NCBI GenBank assembly: GCA_037719575.1
Contig: JBBJMF010000081.1
Span: forward strand, 1 to 13,004
DNA from: JAWWPG01 sp037719575
GTDB taxonomy: Bacteria > Actinomycetota > Actinomycetes > Propionibacteriales > Nocardioidaceae
DNA length: 13,004 nucleotides
Direction of reading: 5' to 3'
Below, piece by piece: positions 6,469-13,004 of this stretch. Numbering within the stretch: position 1 is the first letter of the stretch; each line of letters starts with the position of its first letter. The translations under genes and the position numbers were made by a program. The notes below the pieces were generated by a model. The model had not been told where the DNA came from and ran no database searches. It saw only the letters and a list, made by a program, of their open reading frames with translations.

Positions 6469-6512
6469 GTTGCATGCTGCACGCATTTAGATATATGCTT
6501 GCGCCATGCAAC
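6469..6512. promoter_or_regulatory. 44-bp imperfect palindrome over the marR promoter and start codon
   Basis: GTTGCATG at 6469-6476 and CATGCAAC at 6505-6512 are exact 8-base arms. Inside, on the same centre (between 6490 and 6491), GCA/TGC (6479-6481 with 6500-6502), GCAT/ATGC (6483-6486 with 6495-6498) and TA/TA (6488-6489 with 6492-6493) also pair. In all, 17 of 22 positions match. It overlaps the -35, -10 and the ATG at 6506, the usual place for a MarR autorepression operator. Confidence 0.7.
6470..6499 (+). promoter_or_regulatory. Promoter candidate for the marR-MFS operon, probably leaderless
   Basis: A weak -35 TTGCAT (6470-6475) is followed by TATGCT at 6494-6499 (18-base spacing) or TATATG at 6492-6497 (16-base spacing). 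Initiation about 7 bases after TATGCT falls on the A of the ATG at 6506. There is no Shine-Dalgarno before that ATG, which supports a leaderless mRNA. Confidence 0.45.
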
Positions 6513-7000
6513 AAAACTACTTCACGCCAGGCGGCACGCCTGGTGACGACCCAGCGTCCCCGGAGGAGGCCGTTGTCCGCCTGCTGATGCAGGCCGGCCG
6601 GAAGGTGCGCACCCGACATCCCGAGGACCAGGTCGACCCCTCGACGTTCCCCCTGGCGAGGGCGCTCATGTGCGGTCAGGCGATGCGGGTCAGCGACCTG
6701 GCCGCTCAGGTCGAGCTCGACGCGTCAACGGTCAGCCGCCAGATCAAGCAGCTGGAGGACAGGCAGATCATCGAGCGGACGACAGACCCGGCGGACGGCC
6801 GGGCATCACTGGTCCGCCTCACCAGCCACGGCGAGGAGCACATGCAGGCAGCCTTCCGGCGACGCTTCGCGCGGATCAAGCTCGCCCTCGACCCCTGGAA
6901 CGACGCCGACAAGGCTCGTCTCACGATCCTTCTCACCCGGCTCGCGAGCGACCTGCGCGACGCCAACGACCTCGACGAGTCACGGAGCCTCCCCTCATGA
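6506..7000 (+). CDS. MarR-family transcriptional regulator
   Basis: A 164-residue winged-helix regulator, probably a dimeric repressor of itself and of the exporter gene that follows. The central wHTH spans about 47-108: helix VSDLAAQVELD (62-72), recognition helix ASTVSRQIKQLEDR (73-86), and the wing with the MarR hallmark DPADGRASLVRLT (94-106). Flanking helices (20-36 and 114-156) should form the dimer interface. It has one cysteine, C56. The first 20 residues are polar and rich in Gly/Pro. The ATG at 6506 has no ribosome binding site and lies in a palindromic operator candidate, so the mRNA is probably leaderless and self-repressed. Its stop overlaps the MFS start as ATGA (6997-7000). The ligand is unknown; the exporter suggests a drug or toxic organic compound. 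Confidence 0.93.
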   Translation: MQQNYFTPGGTPGDDPASPEEAVVRLLMQAGRKVRTRHPEDQVDPSTFPLARALMCGQAMRVSDLAAQVELDASTVSRQIKQLEDRQIIERTTDPADGRASLVRLTSHGEEHMQAAFRRRFARIKLALDPWNDADKARLTILLTRLASDLRDANDLDESRSLPS

Positions 7001-8589
7001 CAGACCAGCGGCCCGACGGTCCCACGCCCGACTCCGACGGCTACCTGTCCCATCGTCAGATCCTCGTCGTGATGGGCGGGCTGATGGCCGGCATGTTCCT
7101 CGCGGCGCTCGACCAGTCGATCGTCGGTACGGCGCTCCCCCGCATCACCAGCGAGCTCGGCGGCATCGACAAGCTCTCCTGGGTCGTTACGGCGTACCTG
7201 TTGACCCAGACCGCGTCGACGCCCCTCTGGGGGAAGATCTCCGACCTCTACGGACGCAAGCTCGTCTTCCAGATCGCGATCATGACGTTCCTGGCCGGCT
7301 CGCTGCTGGCCGGTCTGGCGCAGGGCATCACCGAGCTGATCGCGTTCCGCGCGGTCCAGGGCCTCGGCGGCGGAGGCTTGTTCGCGCTCGCCCTGGCCAC
7401 CATGGGCGACATCGTGCCGCCTCGCGAGCGGGGACGCTACGGCGGCTACTTCGGCGCCGTCTTCGGGACCTCGAGCGTGCTCGGCCCGGTCCTCGGCGGG
7501 TTCTTCACCGACGGACCCGGCTGGCGCTGGATCTTCTACGTGAACATCCCCATCGGCATCGCGGCACTTGCCATCACGTCGTCGGCCCTCACGATGAAGC
7601 ACGTCAGGCGCGACCACTCCATCGACTACCTCGGTGCCACCACGATCGTCGCCGGCGTCAGCTCGTTCCTGCTCTACGCGACATGGGCCGGCCCCGACCA
7701 CGGTTGGGGATCCGGGCTCGGCGTCGGTCTCGTCCTGGGTGGCCTGTTGATGACGGGGCTCTTCGTCCTTGTCGAGTCCCGGGCAGCCGAGCCGATCATC
7801 CCGCTGGAGCTCTTCGACATCTCCGTCTTCCGGACCAGCAACCTCTACAGCTTCATCATCGGCTTCGCGATGTTCGGCGGCATCGTCTTCCTGCCCGTCT
7901 ACCTGCAGGTCGTCGACGGTATGAGCCCCACGCGCTCAGGGCTGGCGCTGCTGCCCATGGTGGTGGGTATCTTCTCGACGTCGATCTCGTCCGGAGTCAT
8001 CATGAGCCGGACCGGTCGCTACAAGATCTTCCCGATCATGGGTGCCGCGACGGTGATGGCCGCGCTGTATCTGCTCTCGACCCTGAGCGTCGGATCTCCT
8101 TACTGGCAAGCCGGTCTCTACTTCTGGCTGTTCGGCGCCGGCCTCGGCCTCAGCATGCAGATCATCATCACGATCGTGCAGAACGCCGTCGACAGGCGGC
8201 ACATGGGCACGGCCACGAGCTCGGTGGCTTTCTTCCGCTCGATGGGTGGCACGTTCGGCGCAGCCGTGTTCGGAGCGATCCTGACGGCCCGCTTCGCCAC
8301 CCATCTGTCCGACCAGCTCGGCGGTAGCGGCGGCACAGCGGCGCAGATCGGCGGGAGCAGCGTCACGGGCAACGTGGAGAGGATCCAGCAGCTGCCGGAG
8401 CCGGTCCACCGCTACGTGCTGAATGCCTACGCGGGGTCGCTGCACGACGTGTTCCTGTGGGCCATCCCGGTCGTGGTCGTCGCCCTCGCGGTCTCGCTGT
8501 TCATCCGCGAGGTGCCGCTCAAGGCACGTCAGGCGGCGCGAGACGTTGCGGCCGAAGCCGACTCGGAGGCGATCGCAGTCGCGCACTGA
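6997..8589 (+). CDS. MFS multidrug exporter, DHA2 (EmrB/QacA) family
   Basis: Proton-driven drug exporter of the inner membrane with about 14 membrane helices in 530 residues. DHA2 signatures are LDQSIVGTALPRI (38-50, motif D1), GKISDLYGRK (79-88, motif A), RAVQGLGGGG (118-127, motif B) and the antiporter motif C region GTSSVLGPVLGGFFTD (157-172) followed by WRW (176-178). A loop rich in Gly/Ser (about 440-470) precedes the last helix (about 487-503), and the tail is cytoplasmic and Ala/Glu-rich. The ATG at 6997 overlaps the marR stop and has GGAG 9 bases upstream inside marR. The open frame continues upstream only as an out-of-frame reading of marR. The pair marR-MFS is a classic regulated efflux unit; the substrate cannot be told. 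Confidence 0.95.
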   Translation: MTDQRPDGPTPDSDGYLSHRQILVVMGGLMAGMFLAALDQSIVGTALPRITSELGGIDKLSWVVTAYLLTQTASTPLWGKISDLYGRKLVFQIAIMTFLAGSLLAGLAQGITELIAFRAVQGLGGGGLFALALATMGDIVPPRERGRYGGYFGAVFGTSSVLGPVLGGFFTDGPGWRWIFYVNIPIGIAALAITSSALTMKHVRRDHSIDYLGATTIVAGVSSFLLYATWAGPDHGWGSGLGVGLVLGGLLMTGLFVLVESRAAEPIIPLELFDISVFRTSNLYSFIIGFAMFGGIVFLPVYLQVVDGMSPTRSGLALLPMVVGIFSTSISSGVIMSRTGRYKIFPIMGAATVMAALYLLSTLSVGSPYWQAGLYFWLFGAGLGLSMQIIITIVQNAVDRRHMGTATSSVAFFRSMGGTFGAAVFGAILTARFATHLSDQLGGSGGTAAQIGGSSVTGNVERIQQLPEPVHRYVLNAYAGSLHDVFLWAIPVVVVALAVSLFIREVPLKARQAARDVAAEADSEAIAVAH

Positions 8590-8602
8590 GCCCGTCGCTC
8601 AG
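8586..8602. terminator. Hairpin spanning both stop codons of convergent genes
   Basis: CTGAGC at 8586-8591 pairs exactly with GCTCAG at 8597-8602 over the loop CCGTC. It contains the TGA of the MFS gene (8587-8589) and the TGA of the GlmL-like gene (complement of 8599-8601). There is no T tract. The gap between the genes is only 9 bases, so this compact stem is the only candidate for a shared terminator. Confidence 0.45.
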
Positions 8603-9981
8603 CCCGTCGGCCCTGCCTCGCGGAGCTCCGTCAGCAGGCTGTACGCCGCGCTCGGATGCTCCTCGACGAGGAGCCCGGTCGCGGCGAGCACGTAGTCGGC
8701 GTCCACGACCAGTCGCGGCCGGCGCGGGACCAGCCACCCACCGTCGACGTGGTCCCCCGCCCCTGCGGCAAGCACGGCCAGCGCCTCGGGGATGCCGGCA
8801 TGACGGAGCACTCCGCCTGACCCCACGAGCAGGTCGACCTGCCTGAGGTCCTTGCCGTCCCGCTCGAGAAGCCTGCCCTCGGGGCTGAACACGACCTGCT
8901 GGCGGCCGGCGTGGCGCCGTACGGCGATGGCTACGGCGACTGACGCGAGCTCGAGGTCGGCGCGCCTCTCCGCGGCAGAGCCGGGGACCAGCGCCGGGTC
9001 GTCGCGCCTCACCTGGGCGGCCGCGGCGAGACCGGACGAGACGGGCACACCGGCCATGGCCGCCGCCTCGACTGTCGACATCGCGCTCCACCGCATCCCG
9101 AGGTCGCCCTCGACCGTGCGAGTGACCGGGACGGTGGCCACCACCTCGCGGCCCAGCACGGCGGTCTCGGGGTCCAGCTCCACGACGGAGTGGACGTCTG
9201 TCGTCGCACCGCCCACGTCGACCACGACGACGTCTCCGGCTCCTGGCCGGTCCGGGCCGAGACCGGTGGCGAGCAGCTCGACCGCCCTCAGCACGACGTC
9301 CGGGGTGGCCCCCTGGACCATCGAGGTGAAGTCCGCGCGACGCGACAGGTGCTTGCCGCCGATGACGTGGCGCAGGAACATGTCGCGGATGGCACCGCGT
9401 GCGCTATCCGGTTGGAGCACCCCGATCTGCGGGAGGACGTTCTGGGCAACGACGAACGGCACTGCGGCGGCGCCAAGGAGTCCCCTCACCTCACCTGCCG
9501 CCTCGGTGTTGCCGGCCACCACCACCGGACCCGGCCAGCGGGCAGCGGCGAGCGCAGCGGCGTTGCCCAGCAACACGTCCGCGTTTCCCCCGTCGGTGCC
9601 GCCGACGAGAAGCACCACGTCTGGCCGGCTCGCGCGCAATACGGCCAGCTGCACGTCATACGACGACACGAGGACGACGCGGCCGCCGCTGGACAGCGCC
9701 ACCCGGCGGCCGGCCTCAGCGGTGACCAGCTCCTCGTTGCCGACCACGGCGATCCGCAGCCCGCCGCCCGCGGACGAGCACGCGAGAACAGGGATCCGTG
9801 CGGGTCGACCCTTGCCGAGGTGAGACTCCAGCTCTGCTCGCGCGGCGTCCCAACCGTCGAGGACATCCGTCTCGATCGTGGTCCGGTGACTTGCCGTGCC
9901 GACAAGGTGACCTTCCTCGACGTCGACGAGGGCCGCCTTGGTGAACGTCGACCCGAAGTCGACGCAGTAGGCGAGCTCCAT
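8599..9981 (-). CDS. GlmL/MutL-type ASKHA ATPase (glutamate mutase-associated family)
   Basis: The 460-residue protein belongs to the MutL/GlmL family (not the DNA mismatch MutL), actin/Hsp70-fold ATPases found near B12-dependent amino acid mutases and thought to reactivate or chaperone them. Nucleotide-binding motifs are clear: phosphate-1 VDFGSTFTK (7-15), CSSAGGGLR (68-76), LLVGGTDGGN (114-123), phosphate-2 VVVVDVGGATTDVHSV (241-256), EGDLGMRWSA (281-290) and VGSGGVLRH (436-444). I chose the ATG at 9981 since the first motif starts five residues in; the frame opens further upstream only across the end of the preceding gene. The ribosome site is weak (AGG about 16 bases away). It lies 28 bases after the cystathionine gamma-synthase/lyase gene on the same strand, probably co-transcribed. 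No mutase subunit gene is in the window. Confidence 0.87.
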   Translation of the reverse strand: MELAYCVDFGSTFTKAALVDVEEGHLVGTASHRTTIETDVLDGWDAARAELESHLGKGRPARIPVLACSSAGGGLRIAVVGNEELVTAEAGRRVALSSGGRVVLVSSYDVQLAVLRASRPDVVLLVGGTDGGNADVLLGNAAALAAARWPGPVVVAGNTEAAGEVRGLLGAAAVPFVVAQNVLPQIGVLQPDSARGAIRDMFLRHVIGGKHLSRRADFTSMVQGATPDVVLRAVELLATGLGPDRPGAGDVVVVDVGGATTDVHSVVELDPETAVLGREVVATVPVTRTVEGDLGMRWSAMSTVEAAAMAGVPVSSGLAAAAQVRRDDPALVPGSAAERRADLELASVAVAIAVRRHAGRQQVVFSPEGRLLERDGKDLRQVDLLVGSGGVLRHAGIPEALAVLAAGAGDHVDGGWLVPRRPRLVVDADYVLAATGLLVEEHPSAAYSLLTELREAGPTG

Positions 9982-10009
9982 GCCGGCGGTGGTCTGACCT
10001 GGTCTCGGG

Positions 10010-11149
10010 TCAGGTGCCGAGCATCGCGTCGAGGTCGCCGAGCAGGTCCTCGACCGACTCGATGCCGACCGACAGGCGGACCAGGTCGGCGGGGACCGCG
10101 AGCGGTGACTCGGCAACCGATGCGTGGGTCATCGTGGCCGGGAGCTCGACGAGGGACTCGACACCGCCGAGCGACTCGGCGAGGGTGAAGATCCTGGCCC
10201 GCTCGCAGACCTGACGAGCCGCCTCGACGCCGGCTCTCACCCGGAACGACACCATGCCGCCGAAGCGCGTCATCTGGCGAACCGCCACCTCGTAGCCGGG
10301 GTGGCTCTTCAGGCCGGGATACCAGACCTCGCCGACCGCGTCGTGCGACACAAGAGCCTCGACGATCCGCTCCGCGTTGTCGCAGTGCCGGTCCATCCGG
10401 ACCGCCAGCGTCTTCAGTCCCCGCAGCGTGAGGTAAGCGTCGAACGGTCCGGCAACCGCCCCCGTGGAGTTCTGGAATGTCGCCACGGCGGCACCCAGCT
10501 CGTCCGTGGCCGTGACGAGCGCACCTCCGACCACGTCACTGTGCCCTCCCGCGTACTTCGTCGTCGAGTGGATCACCACATGCGCCCCGAGCGCCAGGGG
10601 CCTTTGCAGATAGGGCGTGGCGAAGGTGTTGTCCACGACCAGCAGGGCACCGTTGTCGTTCGCCAGGGTGGCGATCGCCGAGATGTCGGCGATCCCGAGG
10701 AGGGGGTTGCTCGGTGTCTCGATCCAGATCACCCTGGTGCGGCCGGGCTCGATGGCGCTCGCGATGGCGTCCAGGTCGTCCCCCGGTGCGGGCGTGTGGT
10801 CGACGCCCCAGGGCTCGAAGATCTGCTTGAAGAGCCGGTAGGTCCCGCCGTACGCGTCGGTAGGGATGACGGCATGGTCACCCGGGCTGCAGACGACCCT
10901 CAGGAGTGCGTCCTCGGCTGCCATGCCGGAGGAGAAGGCCACTGCGCGGGCGCCTTCCTCGAGGGCGGCCAGGCACTCCTCGAGGGCCCGGCGCGTGGGG
11001 TTGCCGGTCCGGGAGTACTCGTAGCCACCGCGGAGCCCGCCGACGCCGTCCTGCTTGTAGGTGCTGGTGGCGTAGATCGGCGTCATCACAGCGCCGTTCT
11101 CCGCGTTGGCGACCTGTCCCGCGTGGATCGCCCGCGTCTCGAACCCCAT
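10010..11149 (-). CDS. Cystathionine gamma-synthase / gamma-lyase (Cys/Met metabolism PLP enzyme)
   Basis: Cytoplasmic PLP enzyme of transsulfuration: gamma-synthase joins cysteine to an activated homoserine, while gamma-lyase splits cystathionine to cysteine, 2-oxobutyrate and ammonia. Counting from the upstream ATG (11167, 385 residues), it shows YSRTGNPT (51-58), SSGM (79-82), the PLP-ring Asp in VVDNTFATP (D179), the Schiff-base lysine K204 in STTKYAGGHSD, and ESLGGVESLVELP (331-343). Length is normal. I prefer the ATG at 11149 (seventh codon, MGFETRAIHAGQ) because GAGG lies 8 bases before it, while the ATG at 11167 has no ribosome site; the latter would overlap the regulator gene by 8 bases. 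Synthase and lyase cannot be told apart by these motifs. It follows the WYL regulator and precedes the GlmL-like gene on the same strand. Confidence 0.92.
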   Translation of the reverse strand: MGFETRAIHAGQVANAENGAVMTPIYATSTYKQDGVGGLRGGYEYSRTGNPTRRALEECLAALEEGARAVAFSSGMAAEDALLRVVCSPGDHAVIPTDAYGGTYRLFKQIFEPWGVDHTPAPGDDLDAIASAIEPGRTRVIWIETPSNPLLGIADISAIATLANDNGALLVVDNTFATPYLQRPLALGAHVVIHSTTKYAGGHSDVVGGALVTATDELGAAVATFQNSTGAVAGPFDAYLTLRGLKTLAVRMDRHCDNAERIVEALVSHDAVGEVWYPGLKSHPGYEVAVRQMTRFGGMVSFRVRAGVEAARQVCERARIFTLAESLGGVESLVELPATMTHASVAESPLAVPADLVRLSVGIESVEDLLGDLDAMLGT

Positions 11150-11159
11150 ACCGGTCGCC

Positions 11160-12167
11160 TCAGTCATGCGGTGAAGCGTAGCCGCGGGCGACAGCGAGCA
11201 TCCGCTCGGCGTGACGCGAAAACGCCGAGCGGAGCTCGTCGGGAGTCACCACGGTCATCGCGAACGGAAGGTCGCTGATGCGCCAGGCGAAGTAGTCCAG
11301 GTTGCTCGTCGACGACCGCAGGCGCGTCGTCTCGGGATCGAGGGACGCGAGCACGCCGAGGTGTCGCGGCACCCACTCCTCGACCTCGGCGAGCGGGGCG
11401 TGCACCACGAGCGCCACCGACCACTCTGGGCGGGCCAGCGCGAGCGACTCCTCGACAGCTGCCACGACGTCCAGCCCCTCCGGTGCCGAGAACGCCGTCG
11501 ACAACAGGTCCACCCGGTCGATGCGGTCGATCCGGAAGCTACGACGGGCCTGTCGCAAGTGACACCAGCCGTGCACGTACCACCGGCCCTGGACTGCCGC
11601 GACACCGTACGGGTTGACCTCGCGAACCGTCACCGAGCCGTGCTGCGAGCGGTGCCGCAGCCGGCATCGGCGCCGTCCCACGACCGCCTCGGCGAGCGAC
11701 GCGAGCAGCCCGGGCTCCGGTGTCGGCCCCGCGAACGCAGCTGACTCGGTCGGCGCCGACACCGCCGTGAGGACCTGCCCCACCCGGGTGGCGACAACGC
11801 TGGGCAGCACCCTGACCAGCTTCGCCAGCGCAGTGACAGCAGCGCTGTCTTCGGGCTCGCTGGCACCAGCCTCCGACTCGCTGGCGGCCGGCCGGCGCAT
11901 CGCCGCAAGGGCCAGGGTCACCGCGACCGCCTCGTCGGTGCTGAGCATGAGCGGGGGCATCCGATAGCCGGATCGAAGTCGGTAGCCGCCGAGGCGACCA
12001 CGGGTGGGCTCCACCGGGATGCCCAGGTCCTGCAGGTTGGCGACGTACCGCCGCACCGTCCGCGCGCTGACCCCGATCTCGGCGGCGAGCTGCGGGCCCG
12101 TGACTCCGGGCCGCTCCTGGACCCGCTCGAGCACCGTCAGCACCCGGCCTGCAGGGCTCGTCGTCAC
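11160..12167 (-). CDS. YafY-type transcriptional regulator, HTH_11 plus WYL domain
   Basis: A 335-residue DNA-binding regulator. The N-terminal HTH (about 7-60 from this start) reads GRVLTVLERVQERPGVTG, then LAAEIGVSARTVRRYVANL, and continues into the winged part RGRLGGYRLRSGYRMPPLML. The middle and C-terminal parts carry the WYL domain: REVNPYGVAAVQGRWYVHGWCHLR, then RRSFRIDRIDRVDLL, with the RWY and R-x-FRIDRI signatures that bind small ligands or nucleic acid, and the usual WCX-like tail. I chose the GTG at 12167, 7 bases after AGGGAG, because family members begin just before GRVL; a GTG at 12227 would add 20 residues with no ribosome site. It is divergent from the cysteine hydrolase gene and first of three genes on its strand, so it may control either. 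The signal is unknown. Confidence 0.9.
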   Translation of the reverse strand: MTTSPAGRVLTVLERVQERPGVTGPQLAAEIGVSARTVRRYVANLQDLGIPVEPTRGRLGGYRLRSGYRMPPLMLSTDEAVAVTLALAAMRRPAASESEAGASEPEDSAAVTALAKLVRVLPSVVATRVGQVLTAVSAPTESAAFAGPTPEPGLLASLAEAVVGRRRCRLRHRSQHGSVTVREVNPYGVAAVQGRWYVHGWCHLRQARRSFRIDRIDRVDLLSTAFSAPEGLDVVAAVEESLALARPEWSVALVVHAPLAEVEEWVPRHLGVLASLDPETTRLRSSTSNLDYFAWRISDLPFAMTVVTPDELRSAFSRHAERMLAVARGYASPHD

Positions 12168-12197
12168 CTCGGTACTCCCTGATGTATCCGGTCGGAA

Positions 12198-12242
12198 AGT
12201 GTCCTCATTTGGCCCTAGCGTAGTCACACGTCACCGGACACT
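12198..12242. promoter_or_regulatory. Inverted repeat in the WYL regulator/cysteine hydrolase divergent region
   Basis: AGTGTCC at 12198-12204 and GGACACT at 12236-12242 are exact 7-base arms 31 bases apart, between the two divergent starts (12167 and 12260). This is a plausible operator for the WYL regulator. The AT-richer centre contains TAGCGT and, on the other strand, TACGCT as weak -10 candidates; no good -35 is visible. Confidence 0.35.
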
Positions 12243-12259
12243 CGTCAAGGGAGCAACCC

Positions 12260-12832
12260 ATGCCCGATACCTCAGCTCGCAAGACCGCGCTCGTCGTCAT
12301 CGACGTGCAGAACTCCGTGATGGCGGACGCCTGGCAGGCAGACGAGGTCGTCGCCCGCATCGCCACCTTGATCCGGCGGGCCAAGGACGAGGGCACACCC
12401 GTCGTCTACGTGCAGCACGAGGAGGACGAAGGCATGGAGCGGGGCTCCGACGCCTGGCAGATGGTCGAGGCGATCAGGCCAGGAGACGACGACATCGTGG
12501 TCGCCAAACGGTTCCCGGACTCCTTCGCGGAAACCACCCTGCGCGAGACCCTGGACGGGCTCGGCGTTGGTCATCTGGTGATCGCGGGAGCCCAGACCGA
12601 CGCCTGCATCCGCGCGACCACCATCCGCACCCTGGTCGAGGGCTTCGACCTCACCCTGGTGGAGGACGCCCATACCACGGAGGACTCGATGTTCGACATG
12701 ACCGACGGCGAGAAGGTGCCGATCAGCGCCAAGCAGATCGTCGCGCACACGAACATGTGCCTCTGGAACGTCAGCTACCCCGGTGTGACGTCCACGATCA
12801 CGCCCCACCACGAGGTCGAGTTCGTCGCCTGA
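12260..12832 (+). CDS. Isochorismatase-family cysteine hydrolase
   Basis: A 190-residue cytoplasmic hydrolase of the isochorismatase/nicotinamidase fold. The catalytic triad is visible: D15 in ALVVIDVQNSVM, K83 in DIVVAKRFPDSF and the nucleophile C116 in VIAGAQTDACIRAT. A likely cis-peptide precedes the Cys loop as in the family. Members act on nicotinamide, isochorismate, ureidoacrylate, N-carbamoyl compounds and others; the residues here do not decide the substrate. The metal-binding His set of nicotinamidases (DxHxxxH) is not evident after D15, which argues against that activity. AAGGGAG at 12247-12253 lies 6 bases before the ATG. It is divergent from the WYL regulator, a common arrangement for a regulated gene. 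The C-terminal part (GVTSTITPHHEVEF) completes the fold, so the gene looks whole. Confidence 0.92.
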   Translation: MPDTSARKTALVVIDVQNSVMADAWQADEVVARIATLIRRAKDEGTPVVYVQHEEDEGMERGSDAWQMVEAIRPGDDDIVVAKRFPDSFAETTLRETLDGLGVGHLVIAGAQTDACIRATTIRTLVEGFDLTLVEDAHTTEDSMFDMTDGEKVPISAKQIVAHTNMCLWNVSYPGVTSTITPHHEVEFVA

Positions 12833-12846
12833 GCCTCGGGGGATGT

Positions 12847-12862
12847 GCCTGGCCAGCCGGGC
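12847..12862 (+). terminator. Possible terminator after the cysteine hydrolase gene
   Basis: GCCTGGC at 12847-12853 can pair with GCCGGGC at 12856-12862 (one T-G wobble, inner pair probably open), 14 bases after the stop codon. No T tract follows. It is a weak call in GC-rich DNA. Confidence 0.28.
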
Positions 12863-13004
12863 CGCTCCGACGACGCCGGAGAGTTTGCCTGGCTCGCCAC
12901 GCAGATACCCCTTTTGCCACCCAGAGCTGGGGGGCCCCGGGGGCGGTTGGCTGGCTAGCGGTTCTGCCCAGGGCGGGTGGGGACGCTCGGCGTGGCTGGG
13001 AGGT
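12863..13004. other. GC-rich non-coding tail with short repeats
   Basis: No reading frame with plausible codon use or start runs through this end of the window. GCCAC-G-CAGA at 12896-12905 and GCCAC-C-CAGA at 12916-12925 are copies 20 bases apart, and TTTGCC occurs at 12884-12889 and 12913-12918. CCCA/TGGG (12920-12923 with 12928-12931) and GCCC/GGGC near 12967-12975 can form small stems. I do not recognise an RNA family. The element may continue past the window. Confidence 0.4.

Noticed and set aside
9982..10116. A 45-residue N-terminal extension of the GlmL-like protein
   Set aside because: It overlaps the end of the cystathionine enzyme gene and is Ser/Arg/Pro-rich with no family similarity.
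9190..11278. Long + strand frames opposite the GlmL-like and cystathionine enzyme genes
   Set aside because: No start signals, no recognisable domains and low-complexity charged composition; they arise from the absence of AT-rich stops.
1..13004. CRISPR array, tRNA or rRNA genes, insertion sequence, toxin-antitoxin or phage defence genes
   Set aside because: No regularly spaced repeats, no cloverleaf-like or conserved rRNA sequence, and every sizeable gene has a clear housekeeping, transport, regulatory or surface family except the lipoprotein and DUF4307 fragment.

Overview
The window is high-GC bacterial DNA with strong G/C third-position bias, GTG starts, short gaps and a mixture of SD-led and apparently leaderless genes. 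Protein types (a DUF4307-like fragment beside greA, a DrrA/DrrB exporter, a class F sortase with a CHRD protein, a YafY-type WYL regulator) point to a Gram-positive actinobacterium of the Nocardioides/Propionibacteriales kind. The genus is an inference. No rRNA, tRNA, CRISPR array, insertion sequence or phage gene was seen.

Layout: (1) 1-870, the 3' end of a DUF4307-like membrane protein gene, then greA, both on +. (2) 910-2756, an ABC-2 exporter pair on -, drrA-like then drrB-like with an ATGA overlap, driven by a promoter with a direct-repeat operator candidate at 2808-2837. (3) 2874-4094, threonine dehydratase (ilvA type, ACT domain) on -. (4) 4142-6436, a surface module: a Met-containing lipoprotein on -, divergent from a secreted CHRD protein and a class F sortase on +. 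(5) 6469-8589, a MarR regulator and a 14-TM DHA2 drug exporter overlapping by ATGA, behind a 44-bp imperfect palindrome that covers the promoter and start codon. (6) 8599-12167, three genes on -: WYL regulator, cystathionine gamma-synthase/lyase, and an orphan GlmL/MutL-type ATPase. (7) 12260-12832, an isochorismatase-family cysteine hydrolase divergent from the WYL regulator, followed by a GC-rich non-coding tail.

The DUF4307 - greA - ilvA - metB order resembles a neighbourhood I recall from other actinobacteria (next to the mycothiol conjugate amidase gene mca). The ABC exporter, the sortase module, the MarR/MFS pair and the GlmL gene look like accessory genes placed within it. Threonine dehydratase and cystathionine gamma-lyase both yield 2-oxobutyrate, so the core has a shared sulfur/branched-chain amino acid theme. 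The most interesting part is the CHRD/sortase/lipoprotein module: the CHRD protein carries an exact EF-hand-like loop and an APQTG motif before its C-terminal membrane helix, and the neighbouring sortase lacks an Arg at the place where I expect the catalytic one.
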